A DNA stretch of 64,000 nt from Actinoplanes subtropicus (GCF_000721705.1 NZ_JOJL01000023.1:152258-216257), one strand, 5' to 3'; positions 35,213-44,018 are shown, numbered from the stretch's first letter. Numbers and translations are program-made. The notes: generated by a model not told the origin, from the sequence alone.

Positions 35213-35623
35213 TCATCCGACAATTTGCAGACCGCTCGCCACGCAAACTCCAGACATATCGGAAGCAGCCGTACCAACCGCCGCGATTCTGTCTGGTTCG
35301 TCAGGTTTGTTCTTGGAAGCGACCGCCGCCCGATAGGCGTCGCCAAGCCGCCTCGCGGCGTCGGCGAGCGGGGCGTCGGCAGACGCGCTCGCCGCGACGA
35401 TTCCGTCAACCACTCCGGGGCTCATGAACGAGCCGGCCGCGACCGCCGCGGCGAGCCGGCCACAGGCGACCGATCCCGGCGGATCGTCGGCGCCGGAGCC
35501 AATCACGCTCGGTAGTGCGTCGCTCGGCGATGTGGCCGGTCGGTCGTTGCCCCTCCCGCCGTCGGCTCCGCCTCCGCCGCAGCCGGCGAGCAAGAGGCAG
35601 GCGAGCACGATCAAAAGCCGCAC
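35213..35623 (-). CDS. Small lipoprotein of unknown function
   Basis: 136 residues. The signal peptide ends in the lipobox LLLAGC (Cys 15), then a Gly-rich, disordered linker and a helical domain of about 80 residues with two Cys (VACGRLAAAV, SGVCVASG) that may form a disulfide. No family recognised. It lies downstream of the L,D-transpeptidase gene on the opposite side of its 3' end. Confidence 0.6.
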   Translation of the reverse strand: MRLLIVLACLLLAGCGGGGADGGRGNDRPATSPSDALPSVIGSGADDPPGSVACGRLAAAVAAGSFMSPGVVDGIVAASASADAPLADAARRLGDAYRAAVASKNKPDEPDRIAAVGTAASDMSGVCVASGLQIVG

Positions 35624-35639
35624 TTACCCAGATTAGGTC

Positions 35640-36869
35640 CTATTTGAGGTAGCTGAGCTTCTTCCACTCGGCATAGCTGACGTTGAAGTCCGTCCAGCCG
35701 TTGCCCTGCTTCAGCTTCTGCTCGGTGCCGCTGACCGTGATCGGGTCACCCATCATCGTGCGGCCGAACAGCCACGCACCCATCTTCTCCGACACATTGA
35801 CGCAGCCGTGCGACACGTTGATGTGCCCCTGCTTGCCCTCGGACCAGGGCGCGGCGTGGATGAACTGGCCGCTCCAGGTGATCCGCTGGGCGAAGTCGAT
35901 CGGGGTCTTGTAGCCGTTCACCGGGTCGGTGTCGGTGGTGTCGAAGACGGTGTGTCTCGCCTTCTCCATCACGATCATCGTGCCGCTCGACGACGGGGTG
36001 CTCGCCTTGCCCAGGCTCACCGGGATGGTCTTGATGACCTTGCCGTCCTGCTTGACGATCATCTGCTTGTTCTTGTTGTTGACCGTCATCACGAACGACC
36101 GGCCGATCTTCAGGTCGACGGTGAGGTCGCTCTTGCCGTAGTAGCCGTTGCCCAGCGGGACCCCGCCCAACTGCACCTTGTAGAAGACCTTCGAGTTGGC
36201 CTGCCAGAACTGTTTCGGCCGGAAGTGCACCTCGGTCGGGCTGATCCAGCCCCAGGAGCCCTCCTGCGCCGGGGTCGCGGTGACCGTCATGCGGCGCTCG
36301 ACGTCGTCCCGGTAGCTCGCCGGGATCGCGCGGCTGAACTTGACGATCAGCGGCATGCCCACGCCCACGGTCTGGTTGTCGGCCAGGAAGCTGGTCACCC
36401 GCACGATCTTCGACGGCTTGGCCATCGTGGTGAACGTACTGCTGGTCGTGCCGCCCTTGCCCGCGGCGGCGGTGCCGTTGACGGTCACCGTGTACTTGGT
36501 GCCGTAGGCGAGCGCCTTGTCGGGGCGCCAGGTCTTCTCGTCCTTGTCCAGCGTGCCCTTGATCTCGGCGCCGCCGGCGTCGGTCACCGTGACCGAGGTG
36601 TTCTCCGGGTCGTCGCTGGTGAATTTCACCTCGGTGGCGGCGGCCACGTCCGTCGCGTTCGCGGCCGGCGAGACGACCGCGACGGTGCTGAGGGTCGGCG
36701 ACGGCGAGGGCGCGGCGCTGCCACCGGCGGCTGCTGTCTGCTTGTCGCCGCCGCCCTGCCACGAGGGGGACTTGTCGCCGCGACCGCAGCCCGAGCCGAG
36801 CAGGACGGCGCCCGCGATCACCGCGACCCCGACGGATCGCCACGGCCGGCCAACTCGACTGATTTTCAT
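35640..36869 (-). CDS. L,D-transpeptidase lipoprotein (first copy)
   Basis: About 409 residues from ATG 36869. The signal peptide has the lipobox LLGSGC. A low-complexity linker, two Ig-like domains and a YkuD catalytic domain follow. The catalytic motif is SHGCVNVS (Cys near residue 350) with HAAPWSEGKQGH upstream. It makes 3-3 cross-links in peptidoglycan outside the membrane, like mycobacterial LdtMt2. A second, diverged copy is directly upstream on the same strand. Confidence 0.94.
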   Translation of the reverse strand: MKISRVGRPWRSVGVAVIAGAVLLGSGCGRGDKSPSWQGGGDKQTAAAGGSAAPSPSPTLSTVAVVSPAANATDVAAATEVKFTSDDPENTSVTVTDAGGAEIKGTLDKDEKTWRPDKALAYGTKYTVTVNGTAAAGKGGTTSSTFTTMAKPSKIVRVTSFLADNQTVGVGMPLIVKFSRAIPASYRDDVERRMTVTATPAQEGSWGWISPTEVHFRPKQFWQANSKVFYKVQLGGVPLGNGYYGKSDLTVDLKIGRSFVMTVNNKNKQMIVKQDGKVIKTIPVSLGKASTPSSSGTMIVMEKARHTVFDTTDTDPVNGYKTPIDFAQRITWSGQFIHAAPWSEGKQGHINVSHGCVNVSEKMGAWLFGRTMMGDPITVSGTEQKLKQGNGWTDFNVSYAEWKKLSYLK

Positions 36870-36962
36870 GGTCCCATTTTGCCCGCGCGGCGCCGGGTCA
36901 CCCATCCCGGAATCGTGCCGCGAGTACAACAGTCACCTATGTCATAGGGACAAGTCGCTTGT

Positions 36963-38207
36963 TTAGGGAGTTATCACTTCAGCGAGGTGGGGGACCGGTA
37001 GGGCGCTCCCCTTGACGAACTCGTCCCAGCTCACGTTCCACGGGGTCCAGCCGTCGCCGTACGCCAGCTTGGTGCCGGTGCCCTTGACCACCACGGGGTC
37101 GCCGATCAGCGACCTGTTGAACAGCCAGACCGCGTTGGACGGGGAGACGTTGACGCAGCCGTGCGAGACGTTCCGGTGGCCCTGGGCGCCGACCGACCAG
37201 GGCGCCGAGTGGACGAACTGGCCGCTCCAGGTCAGGCGCTGCGCGTACTGGATGTTGACGCGGTAGCCGGCCGAGCCCGCGGTGTCGGTGGTGTCGAAGA
37301 CCGTCTGGGTCTGCTTGTCCATGATCACCATGGTGCCGCTGACCGAGGGCTTGCTCGGCCGGCCCAGGCTGACCGGCATCGTCTTGACCACCTGACCGTC
37401 CTGCAGGACGGTCATCTTCTTGGTCGCATTGTCGACATTCATCTCGAGCTTGCGGCCGATCTTCGCAACGGCCGACCGGTCCCGATCGCCGTAGCGCCCG
37501 CCGCCCGTGGCCAGGCCGCCCACCGCGATCCGCACGGTCAGCCTGGTTCCCGGCTGCCAGTACTCGGGCGCCCGGTAGTACGCCTGGGTGCCGCTGGAGG
37601 TCCAGGACCAGACGCCCGGCTGAGGCGGGTCGGTCCGCACGAACATCCGCTTCTGCACGGCGGCCCGGTCGGCCTTCTTGATACCCGGGTTGAACTCGGC
37701 CACGACCGGCATGGCGACGCCGTACGTGTGGTCGTCGAAGAGGTAGAGCCCGGTGCCCGTCCGGTGGGCCGGCGCGCCCATCGTGGTGAAGGAGGTACGC
37801 ACGGTCTTGGTCAGGCCGCGGTCCGAGGTGGCGACGACGCTCGCCGCGTACGTCTCCTTGGTCTTGAGGGTCTTGCCCGGCACCCAACTGGAACCGTCGT
37901 CGCGCAGCGCGCCCGAGACGGCCTTGCCCTTGCTGTCGGTCAGCGTGACCGAGGTGACCTTGGCGCCGGAGACTTGGAAGCCGACCTCGGCGCTGGTCGG
38001 GACGTCGGTCTTGCCACTCGCCGGCGTCACCGAGAGCGTGATCGGCACAGTCGCGGACTCGGCGCTGGGCGCGGAACTGGCGCCGGCACTGGCCGCGGGC
38101 GTCGCGGCGGCGGCCGCTTTCTGCTTGTCACCACAGCCGGCCAGCGCCATCGGCGCGATCACCGCGGCGACCACGACCGTCATCAGCGAGCGCCGCATGC
38201 CGACCAT
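36963..38207 (-). CDS. L,D-transpeptidase lipoprotein (second copy)
   Basis: 414 residues with lipobox ALAGC (Cys about 25), a Ser/Ala linker, Ig-like domains (TLTDSKGKAVSGALRDDGSSW, TYGVAMPVVAEFNPGI) and a YkuD domain with HSAPWSVGAQGH and SHGCVNVSP (Cys near 349). It is the same domain order as the next gene, so a tandem duplication. The last gene before the tRNA-Lys integration site; the intact coding shows the island did not damage it. Confidence 0.94.
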   Translation of the reverse strand: MVGMRRSLMTVVVAAVIAPMALAGCGDKQKAAAAATPAASAGASSAPSAESATVPITLSVTPASGKTDVPTSAEVGFQVSGAKVTSVTLTDSKGKAVSGALRDDGSSWVPGKTLKTKETYAASVVATSDRGLTKTVRTSFTTMGAPAHRTGTGLYLFDDHTYGVAMPVVAEFNPGIKKADRAAVQKRMFVRTDPPQPGVWSWTSSGTQAYYRAPEYWQPGTRLTVRIAVGGLATGGGRYGDRDRSAVAKIGRKLEMNVDNATKKMTVLQDGQVVKTMPVSLGRPSKPSVSGTMVIMDKQTQTVFDTTDTAGSAGYRVNIQYAQRLTWSGQFVHSAPWSVGAQGHRNVSHGCVNVSPSNAVWLFNRSLIGDPVVVKGTGTKLAYGDGWTPWNVSWDEFVKGSALPVPHLAEVITP

Positions 38208-38367
38208 CCCCGTAGGTCAAAATTTTGCAGTCCGCGGGCACATACTGCCCCATGCAGGCAAGGGCCCGGGTCATCCTTGAGGCTGATTCAAGCCATGCGG
38301 GCGGGGATGCCGGGCCGATTTCAAGGATCTCGGTGGTGCGTGCTAACGTTTCCGTCGTTGCCAGCGA

Positions 38368-38443
38368 GCGCCGCTAGCTCAACTGGCAGAGCAGCGGACT
38401 CTTAATCCGCGGGTTGTAGGTTCGAGTCCTACGCGGCGCACCA
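38368..38443 (+). tRNA. tRNA-Lys (CTT), with encoded CCA
   Basis: Cloverleaf with 7-bp acceptor GCGCCGC / GCGGCGC, D arm GCTC…GAGC, anticodon loop CTCTTAA giving anticodon CTT (lysine, AAG codons), T arm with TTCGAGT loop, discriminator A and encoded CCA. Its 3' half (from 38397) is repeated at 58803 and 63678, where the T loop reads TTCAAGT and no CCA follows. The 3' part of this gene was therefore probably donated by the integrated element. Confidence 0.97.
38397..38441 (+). repeat. attL: tRNA-Lys 3' repeat, left copy
   Basis: From the anticodon stem to the CA of the tail. It matches the copies at 58803 and 63678 except for G instead of A in the T loop. Crossover must lie left of that base, in the anticodon stem-loop region or close to it. 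Confidence 0.9.
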
Positions 38444-38490
38444 CACGCGGCCAGGGCGTATGTCGATCGGTCGATCGGCTGCTCTGGGAC

Positions 38491-38508
38491 GTGAGTCAGT
38501 TGTGAGTC
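38491..38508 (+). promoter_or_regulatory. Paired 11-bp-spaced repeats next to attL
   Basis: GTGAGTC at 38491 and again at 38502, exactly 11 bases apart, 50 bases past attL. Such helically phased pairs are typical of integrase arm-type sites. Function inferred. Confidence 0.45.
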
Positions 38509-38715
38509 CAGTATCGGGCTCACAATTAATTCCTTGTGGCCTCGTTTGACCACCGTGCGACGAGCGTCTATCTTGCCGCAGTGGCTCGGGTGAAGATCCC
38601 TCGCCGGGGCGGCGCTGTGCGCACCGCCCGGAGACGGCGCGGTGCTGCGCGGCGCAGGCCTCGGCTTGACGTGTGCGGTCCGCGGCCGGATCCTGGAGTG
38701 CCATCGATTGCGGGA

Positions 38716-39974
38716 ATGCCTTACCGACGTTGTGGCTGCCGGGACCCTTTGACGGGTCGGCAGTGGGGTGCGCGGTGCCGCATCTTGGAAGATCCGTCCC
38801 ATGGCCGCTGGTACTACTGGATCAAGGTGACTGACGCCTCGGGTCTTCGCAGAAGGGTCTGTCGCGGGAGCTTCGCGTCCGAACAGGCCGCGATAGCGGC
38901 ACGGGACGAAGCGGTCGCGGAGCCCAGCCCGCGGGTACTCGCACAGGTGTGGACGGTGCGCAAGTGGCTGCTCGACTGGCTGGACCAGGTGCAGGTGCGC
39001 CCGTCGAGCTGCGCGGCTACACGACGATCGTCCACTGCCATCTGATTCCGGCGTTGGGGTCCCGCCGGTTGTCCGAGCTGGAAACCGCGCAGGTGCAGCA
39101 GGCGATGGACACGATCGCCCGAAAGCCGGCCCAGCGCGGCGGCGTCCTGGCCGCGTCGACGGTCGCGGGTGTGCTAGCGGTGTTGCGCAGCGCGTTGGGC
39201 TTGGCTCACGCGCGTGGCTACGTCCGGTTCAATGCCGCGGTTGGTGTGCTCAAGCCCCGCGGCACGCGGGTGACCGGGGTGGTGTGGACGCCCGAGCGGA
39301 TCGCGGTGTGGCGTCAGACCGGACAACGGCCACCCGTGGCGGTGTGGGATCCCGACGGCGCGGCGAGGTTCCTGGCTGCGGTCGCGGACGATCCGCTACT
39401 GCCGTTGTGGCAGCTGGCGACGTTGTGCGGGCTACGGCGCGGTGAGATCGCCGGCCTACGTGGCGACGATTTCGACTTCGACAACGGGTACGTACGGGTC
39501 ACCAAGCAGTTGCACGTCAACGGGTCACGGCGGTGGCTGGGACCACCCAAGTCGGCTGCCGGGATGCGGGCCGTGCCGCTGGATGACGTGACCAACGAGT
39601 TGTGCCGCCGGTATTGGCTGGAGGTGGCTGGCGATCCGCGGCGGGAGACGTCGAACGCGGATGGGGCGATGTTCCTCAAACCGGACGGCAGTCCGGTGAC
39701 CCCGGACTATCTGACCCGCCGACTCGTCCGGCTGGTCGGACTTCATGATCTGCCACCGATCCGGTTCCACGATCTACGGCATCAGGCGGCCAGTCTGATG
39801 GGCGCCGCTGGAGTGGATCTGCAGGTGATCCGCAAGGTGCTGGGCCATTCCAGCGTGGTGACCACGGCGGACACATATTGGCAGGTGTTCCGAGAGACGG
39901 CGGTCGCGGCGGTCAACGCTGCCGCCGAGCTGGCGCGCCGCCGACGCAGGCTGGGCGCCGCGATCCTCGCGTGA
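38716..39974 (+). pseudogene. Tyrosine integrase, frameshifted
   Basis: The N-terminal part (MPYRRCGCRDPLTGRQWG, HGRWYYWIKV, to WLLDWLDQVQVRPSS) and the rest (LRGYTTIVHCHLIPALG onward) are in different frames. The shift is a net -1 near position 39,000. The catalytic part is complete: CGLRRGEIAGLRGDD, HDLRHQAASLMG, LGHSSVVTTADTYWQV with the Tyr. The second integrase (56993-58366) reads RPST directly into its core-binding helices, showing what is missing here. No slippery heptamer was seen, so decay rather than programmed frameshifting. It is transcribed away from attL. Confidence 0.85.
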
Positions 39975-40088
39975 CGCGGTATCGGCGAACGGACCAGTGC
40001 GGAGATACGCAAAGGCATGTGGGACGCGAAAGCTCCCGGACGCCCGAAGTCGGCCAGCCGACGCCCCAGGTCTACCACTCACGATGAG
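39975..40088. other. Spacer after the integrase remnant
   Basis: No gene, repeat or hairpin was recognised. Confidence 0.3.
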
Positions 40089-40390
40089 TCACCCGAGGAC
40101 GTGGGCTGAAGGCCCTGGGGGTAGGGACCGATTTCGGCCGGTGGTATCCGCAGCGGGTGGCGAGCGTGCGTCGCACGACGTCGAGCAGGGTGGTCGCTCG
40201 CTGCTGGCGCGTTCGTAATCGGTCATGCCCCGGGCACGGCTCCAGTCGCGCCGGCGGCCGACCGGGTCGTCGTTGGCCCGTTCGAGGCTCGGGGCGAGCG
40301 CGGTGCGCAGCGCGCCGGGGGTGTACATGTTGCGGGCGGTCGCGCCGATGTGGGCGACGACATCGGCGATGCGCCATCCTTTCGCGGCCC
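40089..40390 (-). pseudogene. Remnant of a maleylpyruvate isomerase / DinB-like protein
   Basis: Reads GWRIADVVAHIGATARNMYTP, LRTALAPSLERANDDPVG and RGMTDYERAS in one frame, then ATTLLDVVRRTLATRCG in another. This resembles the N-terminal metal-binding four-helix bundle of mycothiol-dependent maleylpyruvate isomerase-like proteins. It lacks the beginning, is frameshifted near 40195 and lacks the end. The DNA from 40391 to 40622 shows nothing recognisable. Confidence 0.6.
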
Positions 40391-40622
40391 TGGGTGCCGC
40401 CGTTCGCCGTAGCTAACAGAGGCGCCCTGTACCGCGCCCTTTGTTGCGAATGCCCTCGATCGTCTGGAGTAAGCAGCGTGGCGGGCTGGCGCATCAGACC
40501 CCGGCCAAGGCCGGGAATAGATCCAACTTGCCCAGCTCTCGAGTTCACCGGCGCCGACGGTAAGCCGAGAACATGCACGGCGCGATCATCCGCGCCCGGC
40601 GACCGGCGAAAGTCGGGTGGCG

Positions 40623-41015
40623 CTAGGGGCGTTGTGGCCACGTGAGATGGATGACCCGCCGGGTAATGCGCCAGCCGTCGTCGGTGCGTCGCAGGTCGTC
40701 GGTGTAGACGACGCTGGCGACACCGCCGCCCTCCAGCAGGCTCAGACCTTTGGATCGGGCCCGCACCTCGTCGCCCGGGCCTTCCGACACGACGATGTTC
40801 GTCGTGTGGTGGGCTTTCGCGTGTCCGGGGACGTTCAGGACGGTCGCGATCGCGTCCAGCCCGACGACCGGGTCGAAGCCGAAGACGCTCCCGTCCCAGA
40901 TCGCGTCTTCGGTGAGGCATTCGCCGAGACGGTCCAGTTCCTGGTCGTCCATGATGTGCGCCCACAGCGCCAGGGCCCTGCTGATTTCGACGATGTCTTC
41001 ATTCGTGGGTTTCAC
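40623..41015 (-). CDS. SnoaL-like / NTF2-fold protein
   Basis: About 130 residues from GTG 41015, which has GGAG eight bases upstream. The fold pattern is visible: EISRALALWAHIMDDQELDRLGECLTEDAIWDGS, GLDAIATVLN, HHTTNIVVSEG and a last strand pair DDGWRITRRVIHLTW. It is probably a small isomerase, dehydratase or cyclase-like enzyme; the substrate is unknown. The open frame continues upstream into a leftover SDR C-terminus without a stop, so a fusion protein from ATG 41114 is formally possible. Confidence 0.78.
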   Translation of the reverse strand: MKPTNEDIVEISRALALWAHIMDDQELDRLGECLTEDAIWDGSVFGFDPVVGLDAIATVLNVPGHAKAHHTTNIVVSEGPGDEVRARSKGLSLLEGGGVASVVYTDDLRRTDDGWRITRRVIHLTWPQRP

Positions 41016-41114
41016 GTTCGGGTCTCCATTCTGTGTGTTGCTGGACCAGGCCTTGGCGCCGCTCAGCATGGCCAGCACCTGGTCGTAGGCGCCGTTGGCC
41101 TCGGCGATTCTCAC
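41016..41114 (-). pseudogene. C-terminal remnant of a third DltE-type SDR
   Basis: Encodes AEANGAYDQVLAMLSGAKA, nearly the same as the C-terminus of the SDR at 43149 (AEANGTYDQVLTMLSSFKA) and similar to that at 56068 (ALANGSYDNVLAMISGS). The rest of the gene is gone, yet the DNA just beyond (41139-41196) still has the SDR upstream region. An internal deletion from a third SDR copy explains this. Confidence 0.75.
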
Positions 41115-41138
41115 CTTCGTCGCAGGGGCCGGGCACGC

Positions 41139-41196
41139 CCGGCACTCTCGACTATGGAGGTGTAGCGGCCGGGGCGGGAGAGGATCACTTATCCCG
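41139..41196. promoter_or_regulatory. Decayed copy of the SDR/XRE operator region
   Basis: Shares CGACTATGG, GGCCGGGGCGGGAGAGGA and a left half-site ACTTATCC with the regions upstream of the SDRs at 43901 and 56817, but the right half of the palindrome is missing and the DNA changes abruptly near 41195. Confidence 0.65.
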
Positions 41197-41210
41197 TCAC
41201 GCCTTGGGGA

Positions 41211-41320
41211 TCAAGCCAAGGCGTGACCGTTGAAGGTGATCTTGACGTCGACGTTGCCGCGACTGGCGTTCGAGTACGGGCAGACGCCGTGCGCCGCCGC
41301 CATCATGCGGGTGGCATGCT
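41211..41320 (-). pseudogene. C-terminal remnant of an Ohr/OsmC peroxidase
   Basis: Translation ends [19 protein letters not shown] then [10 protein letters not shown] and a stop, the typical end of organic hydroperoxide resistance proteins including the resolving Cys in CPYSN. Only about 35 residues are left. The following stretch to 41706 holds another unassigned leftover on the minus strand (…EGRQIGASLAAKAAGW ending at 41548) and an inverted repeat GTGTTGT-CC-ACAACAC at 41642. Confidence 0.7.
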
Positions 41321-41706
41321 CACGATCGGGAAACCTGCGGCACGGTCATCCCGCCACCCGCCACGACATCCACATCGCCACAAGGACAACACCGGATGGT
41401 TGGTGAGTTGGCCAAGGCGGACGACCCGCCTGATCCTGTGCAGGCGGCACAGTTGGCGGCCGGCAGCACCCCCACGTCGGTGCCGGCCCGTAGGCGCTTG
41501 AGGCCGTAGACGGGGCCCGCCAGCACAAAGACGCGACCTCACCGGTCTCACCACCCGGCCGCCTTCGCGGCCAGCGAGGCCCCGATCTGCCGCCCCTCCG
41601 GCGACGTCTGCCTGGTCACCAGCGGCCACCGCGAGATTCGAGTGTTGTCCACAACACCCAGACGATCACGCGACGGCCGCCCTACAACCTTGGCCTGAAC
41701 CAAAAT

Positions 41707-42636
41707 CTAGAACATGGTGTTGTCGTTCGCGGAGGTCTCCGGCACGGCCTGGATCACATCCCAGTGCTCCACGACCTTCCCGTTGCGCACCCGGAAGAGA
41801 TCCATGAACGCCTGGCCCGGCTCACCGGGGGCGGTCACAGCGTGGCTGTGGACCACGACGAGGTCGCCCTCGGCGATCACCCGCTTCCGGGAGAATTGCA
41901 CCTCCGGGAACGCCGCGAGGTACGCAGCGAGGCCCGCCTTCGCGCCCTCCAGCCCGTCGGTGGCGAACGGGTTGTGCTGGTGGTATTCGGGCCCGAAGTA
42001 GCGGTCGATCGCCGACAGGTTCTTCCGCACGACGATCTCGTCGAAGGCCTCGGTGACCACCTTCTTGCTGGACGCCGTGAGCCACGCAGGCCCCGGCTGC
42101 TGCGTGCGCGGCAAACTCTCCGTCGAGAACATGTCGTTGCCGTTCGCGGAGGTCTCCGGCACGTTCTGGCTCACGTCCCAGTGCTCGGCGATCTTCCCGT
42201 CCTGGAAGCGGAAGATGTCGAACACCGCCGCGCCCCGCGTACCCGGCGTCGTCACCACGTTCGAGTGGACCACCACCAGGTCGCCCTCGGCGATCACCCG
42301 CTTGACGTCGTACTCGGCGTGCGGGAACTGCTGGTGAAAGCCGACGCCCAGCTTCTTCAGCGCCTCGGCGCCGTCCGGTGCGAACGGGTCGTGCTGGATG
42401 TAGTCGCGGCGGACGTAACGGTCGACGACACCGGTGTCGCCCTGCTCGAACACGCCCTTGAGGACGCGGACGGCGACGGCCTTCTGGTAGCCGAGGCGGG
42501 CGAAGGAGTCGTAACCGGCGTGGTCGGCGGAGGCGGTCGGCGGTGCCGCGGCGGCGGGCAGGCCGGCGGCACTCAGCAGGGCGGTTGAGGCGAGGACTGC
42601 GACAAGTGCGCTGCGAGCACGCGTGGTAGGGGTCAC
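41707..42636 (-). CDS. Secreted tandem SnoaL-like protein
   Basis: 309 residues from GTG 42636 (AAGGAG eight bases upstream). A signal peptide (ALVAVLASTALLSAAGLPAAAAPP) is followed by two SnoaL-like domains of about 125 residues each. They are clear internal duplicates: both hold YxQHDPFA / HQHNPFATDG, RVIAEGDLVVVHS, a strand FRxxxGKxxEHWDV, and end VPETSAN. Members act as polyketide-cyclase-like or steroid-isomerase-like folds. Export of a two-domain version is unusual. Ligand unknown. Confidence 0.87.
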   Translation of the reverse strand: MTPTTRARSALVAVLASTALLSAAGLPAAAAPPTASADHAGYDSFARLGYQKAVAVRVLKGVFEQGDTGVVDRYVRRDYIQHDPFAPDGAEALKKLGVGFHQQFPHAEYDVKRVIAEGDLVVVHSNVVTTPGTRGAAVFDIFRFQDGKIAEHWDVSQNVPETSANGNDMFSTESLPRTQQPGPAWLTASSKKVVTEAFDEIVVRKNLSAIDRYFGPEYHQHNPFATDGLEGAKAGLAAYLAAFPEVQFSRKRVIAEGDLVVVHSHAVTAPGEPGQAFMDLFRVRNGKVVEHWDVIQAVPETSANDNTMF

Positions 42637-42713
42637 GGGGGCGCTCCTTAAGGAGAGTGGGACAGAAGGCCGGGACGCTTTGAGACGGTTGCCCGGTTGG
42701 TGCTGCGGCCGGT

Positions 42714-43055
42714 TCAGGCTGCCTTGACCGCGGCGGCGACGACGTCGGTGAGCGGCGTATTCGGGCGTCCGATGAGTCGTTGCAGGTCGGTGCTGGCGGT
42801 GAAGAGGTCGCCGCAGCTCACGCCGAGGTCGGAGTCGACCTGGAGGGCGGCAAACGGCGCGGGCAGTCCGGCGTCGAGCAGCATCTGGGTGTACGCGTCG
42901 GCGGGCAGGCTCTGGCAGGTCACCGGCCTGCCGCTCTGGGCGGCGACCTCGGCGGCGAATTCGGCCATGGTGAAGGGTGTGCCGCCCAGTTCGTACGCGT
43001 GCCGTCATGACCGTCGCTGGTAAGGACGGAGGCAGCGGCGGCGAAGTCGGCACGG
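42714..43055 (-). pseudogene. NmrA-like quinone oxidoreductase, truncated and frameshifted
   Basis: The C-terminal 90 residues are clear: AYELGGTPFTMAEFAAEV, QSLPADAYTQMLLDAGLP, DLQRLIGRPNTPLTDVVAAAV. Just upstream, ADFAAAASVLTSDGHDG is in another frame (net -1 near 42996), and the NAD(P)-binding N-terminus is absent. It resembles QOR2-type NAD(P)H:quinone oxidoreductases. Confidence 0.75.
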
Positions 43056-43148
43056 GTGGCTCACCCGATCGGGCGCGGCCTCCGCCGTAGGTGCGACCGG
43101 CGGCGGATTGCTTTGCGTCCGGCCGACCGGTTCCTCGTGTGTTCCGGG

Positions 43149-43901
43149 TCAGGCTTTGAAGCTGCTGAGCATGGTCAGGACCTGGTCGTAGGTGCCGTTG
43201 GCCTCGGCGTAGCGGAGGAACTTGGCGCCTTCCACGACGATTTCCTTGGCGTCGGGTTGGGCGTCCAGCAGGGTCAGGGCCTCGGTCAGGAAATCGTCCA
43301 GCGGCATGGACTGCTCGTTGTCCTGCTGGCCCATCAGGGCGGTCCGGACCGGTGGCGGGGCTACCTCGATCACCTGGACTCCGGTGTCGGCCAGTTGCAC
43401 GCGCAGGCTCTCGGTGAACGAGTGCAGGGCGGCCTTGGTCGCGTTGTAGGTCGGGGTGACCGGCAACGGCACGAACGCCAGTGCCGAGGTGACGTTCAGG
43501 ACGGCGGCGTCGTCCTGGGTCACCAGGTGCGGCAGGAAGGCATACGTCATCCGGATCGGGCCGAGCAGGTTGGTGGTGATGTGGTCCTCGGCGGTCGGCA
43601 GGTCGGCCGGGTCGAGCAGGTTCTCGGGCCGCTGGATGCCGGCGTTGTTGATCAGCACGTTGAGGTGCGGGTGGCTCGCCGTCAGGGTTTCCGCGGCGTG
43701 GGTGATCGACGCGGGGTCCGCCACATCCAGGACGAGCGTGTCGATGCCGGGGTGCTCGGTGGCGATCTGGTCGAGCAGGTCCTTACGCCGGCCGGCCACG
43801 ATCACCGTGTTGCCGGCCTCGTGCAGGCGCAGGGCCAGTCCGAGCCCGATGCCCGAGGTGCCGCCGGTGATCAGGATCGTGTTGTTTCCGTTGCTCTTCA
43901 T
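43149..43901 (-). CDS. Short-chain dehydrogenase, DltE-like (copy 1)
   Basis: 250 residues of a classical SDR: TGGTSGIGLGLAL (cofactor), NNAG (NNAGIQRPENLL), the catalytic Ser in NVTSALAFVP, YNATK with Tyr and Lys (PTYNATKAAL), and VIEVAPPPVRTALMG. It oxidises or reduces a small carbonyl/alcohol substrate with NAD(P). It is close to the copy at 56068 over the full length. Divergent from the XRE regulator at 44128, with the TCCATGGA palindrome between them, so probably repressed by it. Confidence 0.93.
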   Translation of the reverse strand: MKSNGNNTILITGGTSGIGLGLALRLHEAGNTVIVAGRRKDLLDQIATEHPGIDTLVLDVADPASITHAAETLTASHPHLNVLINNAGIQRPENLLDPADLPTAEDHITTNLLGPIRMTYAFLPHLVTQDDAAVLNVTSALAFVPLPVTPTYNATKAALHSFTESLRVQLADTGVQVIEVAPPPVRTALMGQQDNEQSMPLDDFLTEALTLLDAQPDAKEIVVEGAKFLRYAEANGTYDQVLTMLSSFKA

Positions 43902-43982
43902 GAGGTGTGCTCTCCTTCGCTACGGCAAGGACCGAGGCGCGCCCCGGCAGCTCCGACTATGCGGGCGTCTCGGCCGGGGCGG

Positions 43983-44018
43983 GAGAGGACGGCTTGTCCA
44001 TGGACCGGCGATCCTCCC
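43983..44018. promoter_or_regulatory. XRE/SDR palindromic operator, copy at SDR 1
   Basis: Imperfect palindrome centred on TCCATGGA (centre 44000/44001), flanked left by GAGAGGACGGCTTG and right by CCGGCGATCCTCC. It lies between the divergent SDR and XRE genes. The same element precedes SDR 2 and XRE 2. Binding by the XRE protein is inferred from position and repetition. Confidence 0.75.

Noticed and set aside
38949..39050. Programmed -1 frameshift joining the two integrase parts
   Set aside because: No slippery heptamer or downstream stimulatory hairpin was evident; the intact homologue at 56993 is in one frame.
41642..41657. Replication origin at a DnaA-box-like TTGTCCACA
   Set aside because: It is a single box without neighbours or a rep gene; a similar TTGTGGACA near 63984 is also isolated.
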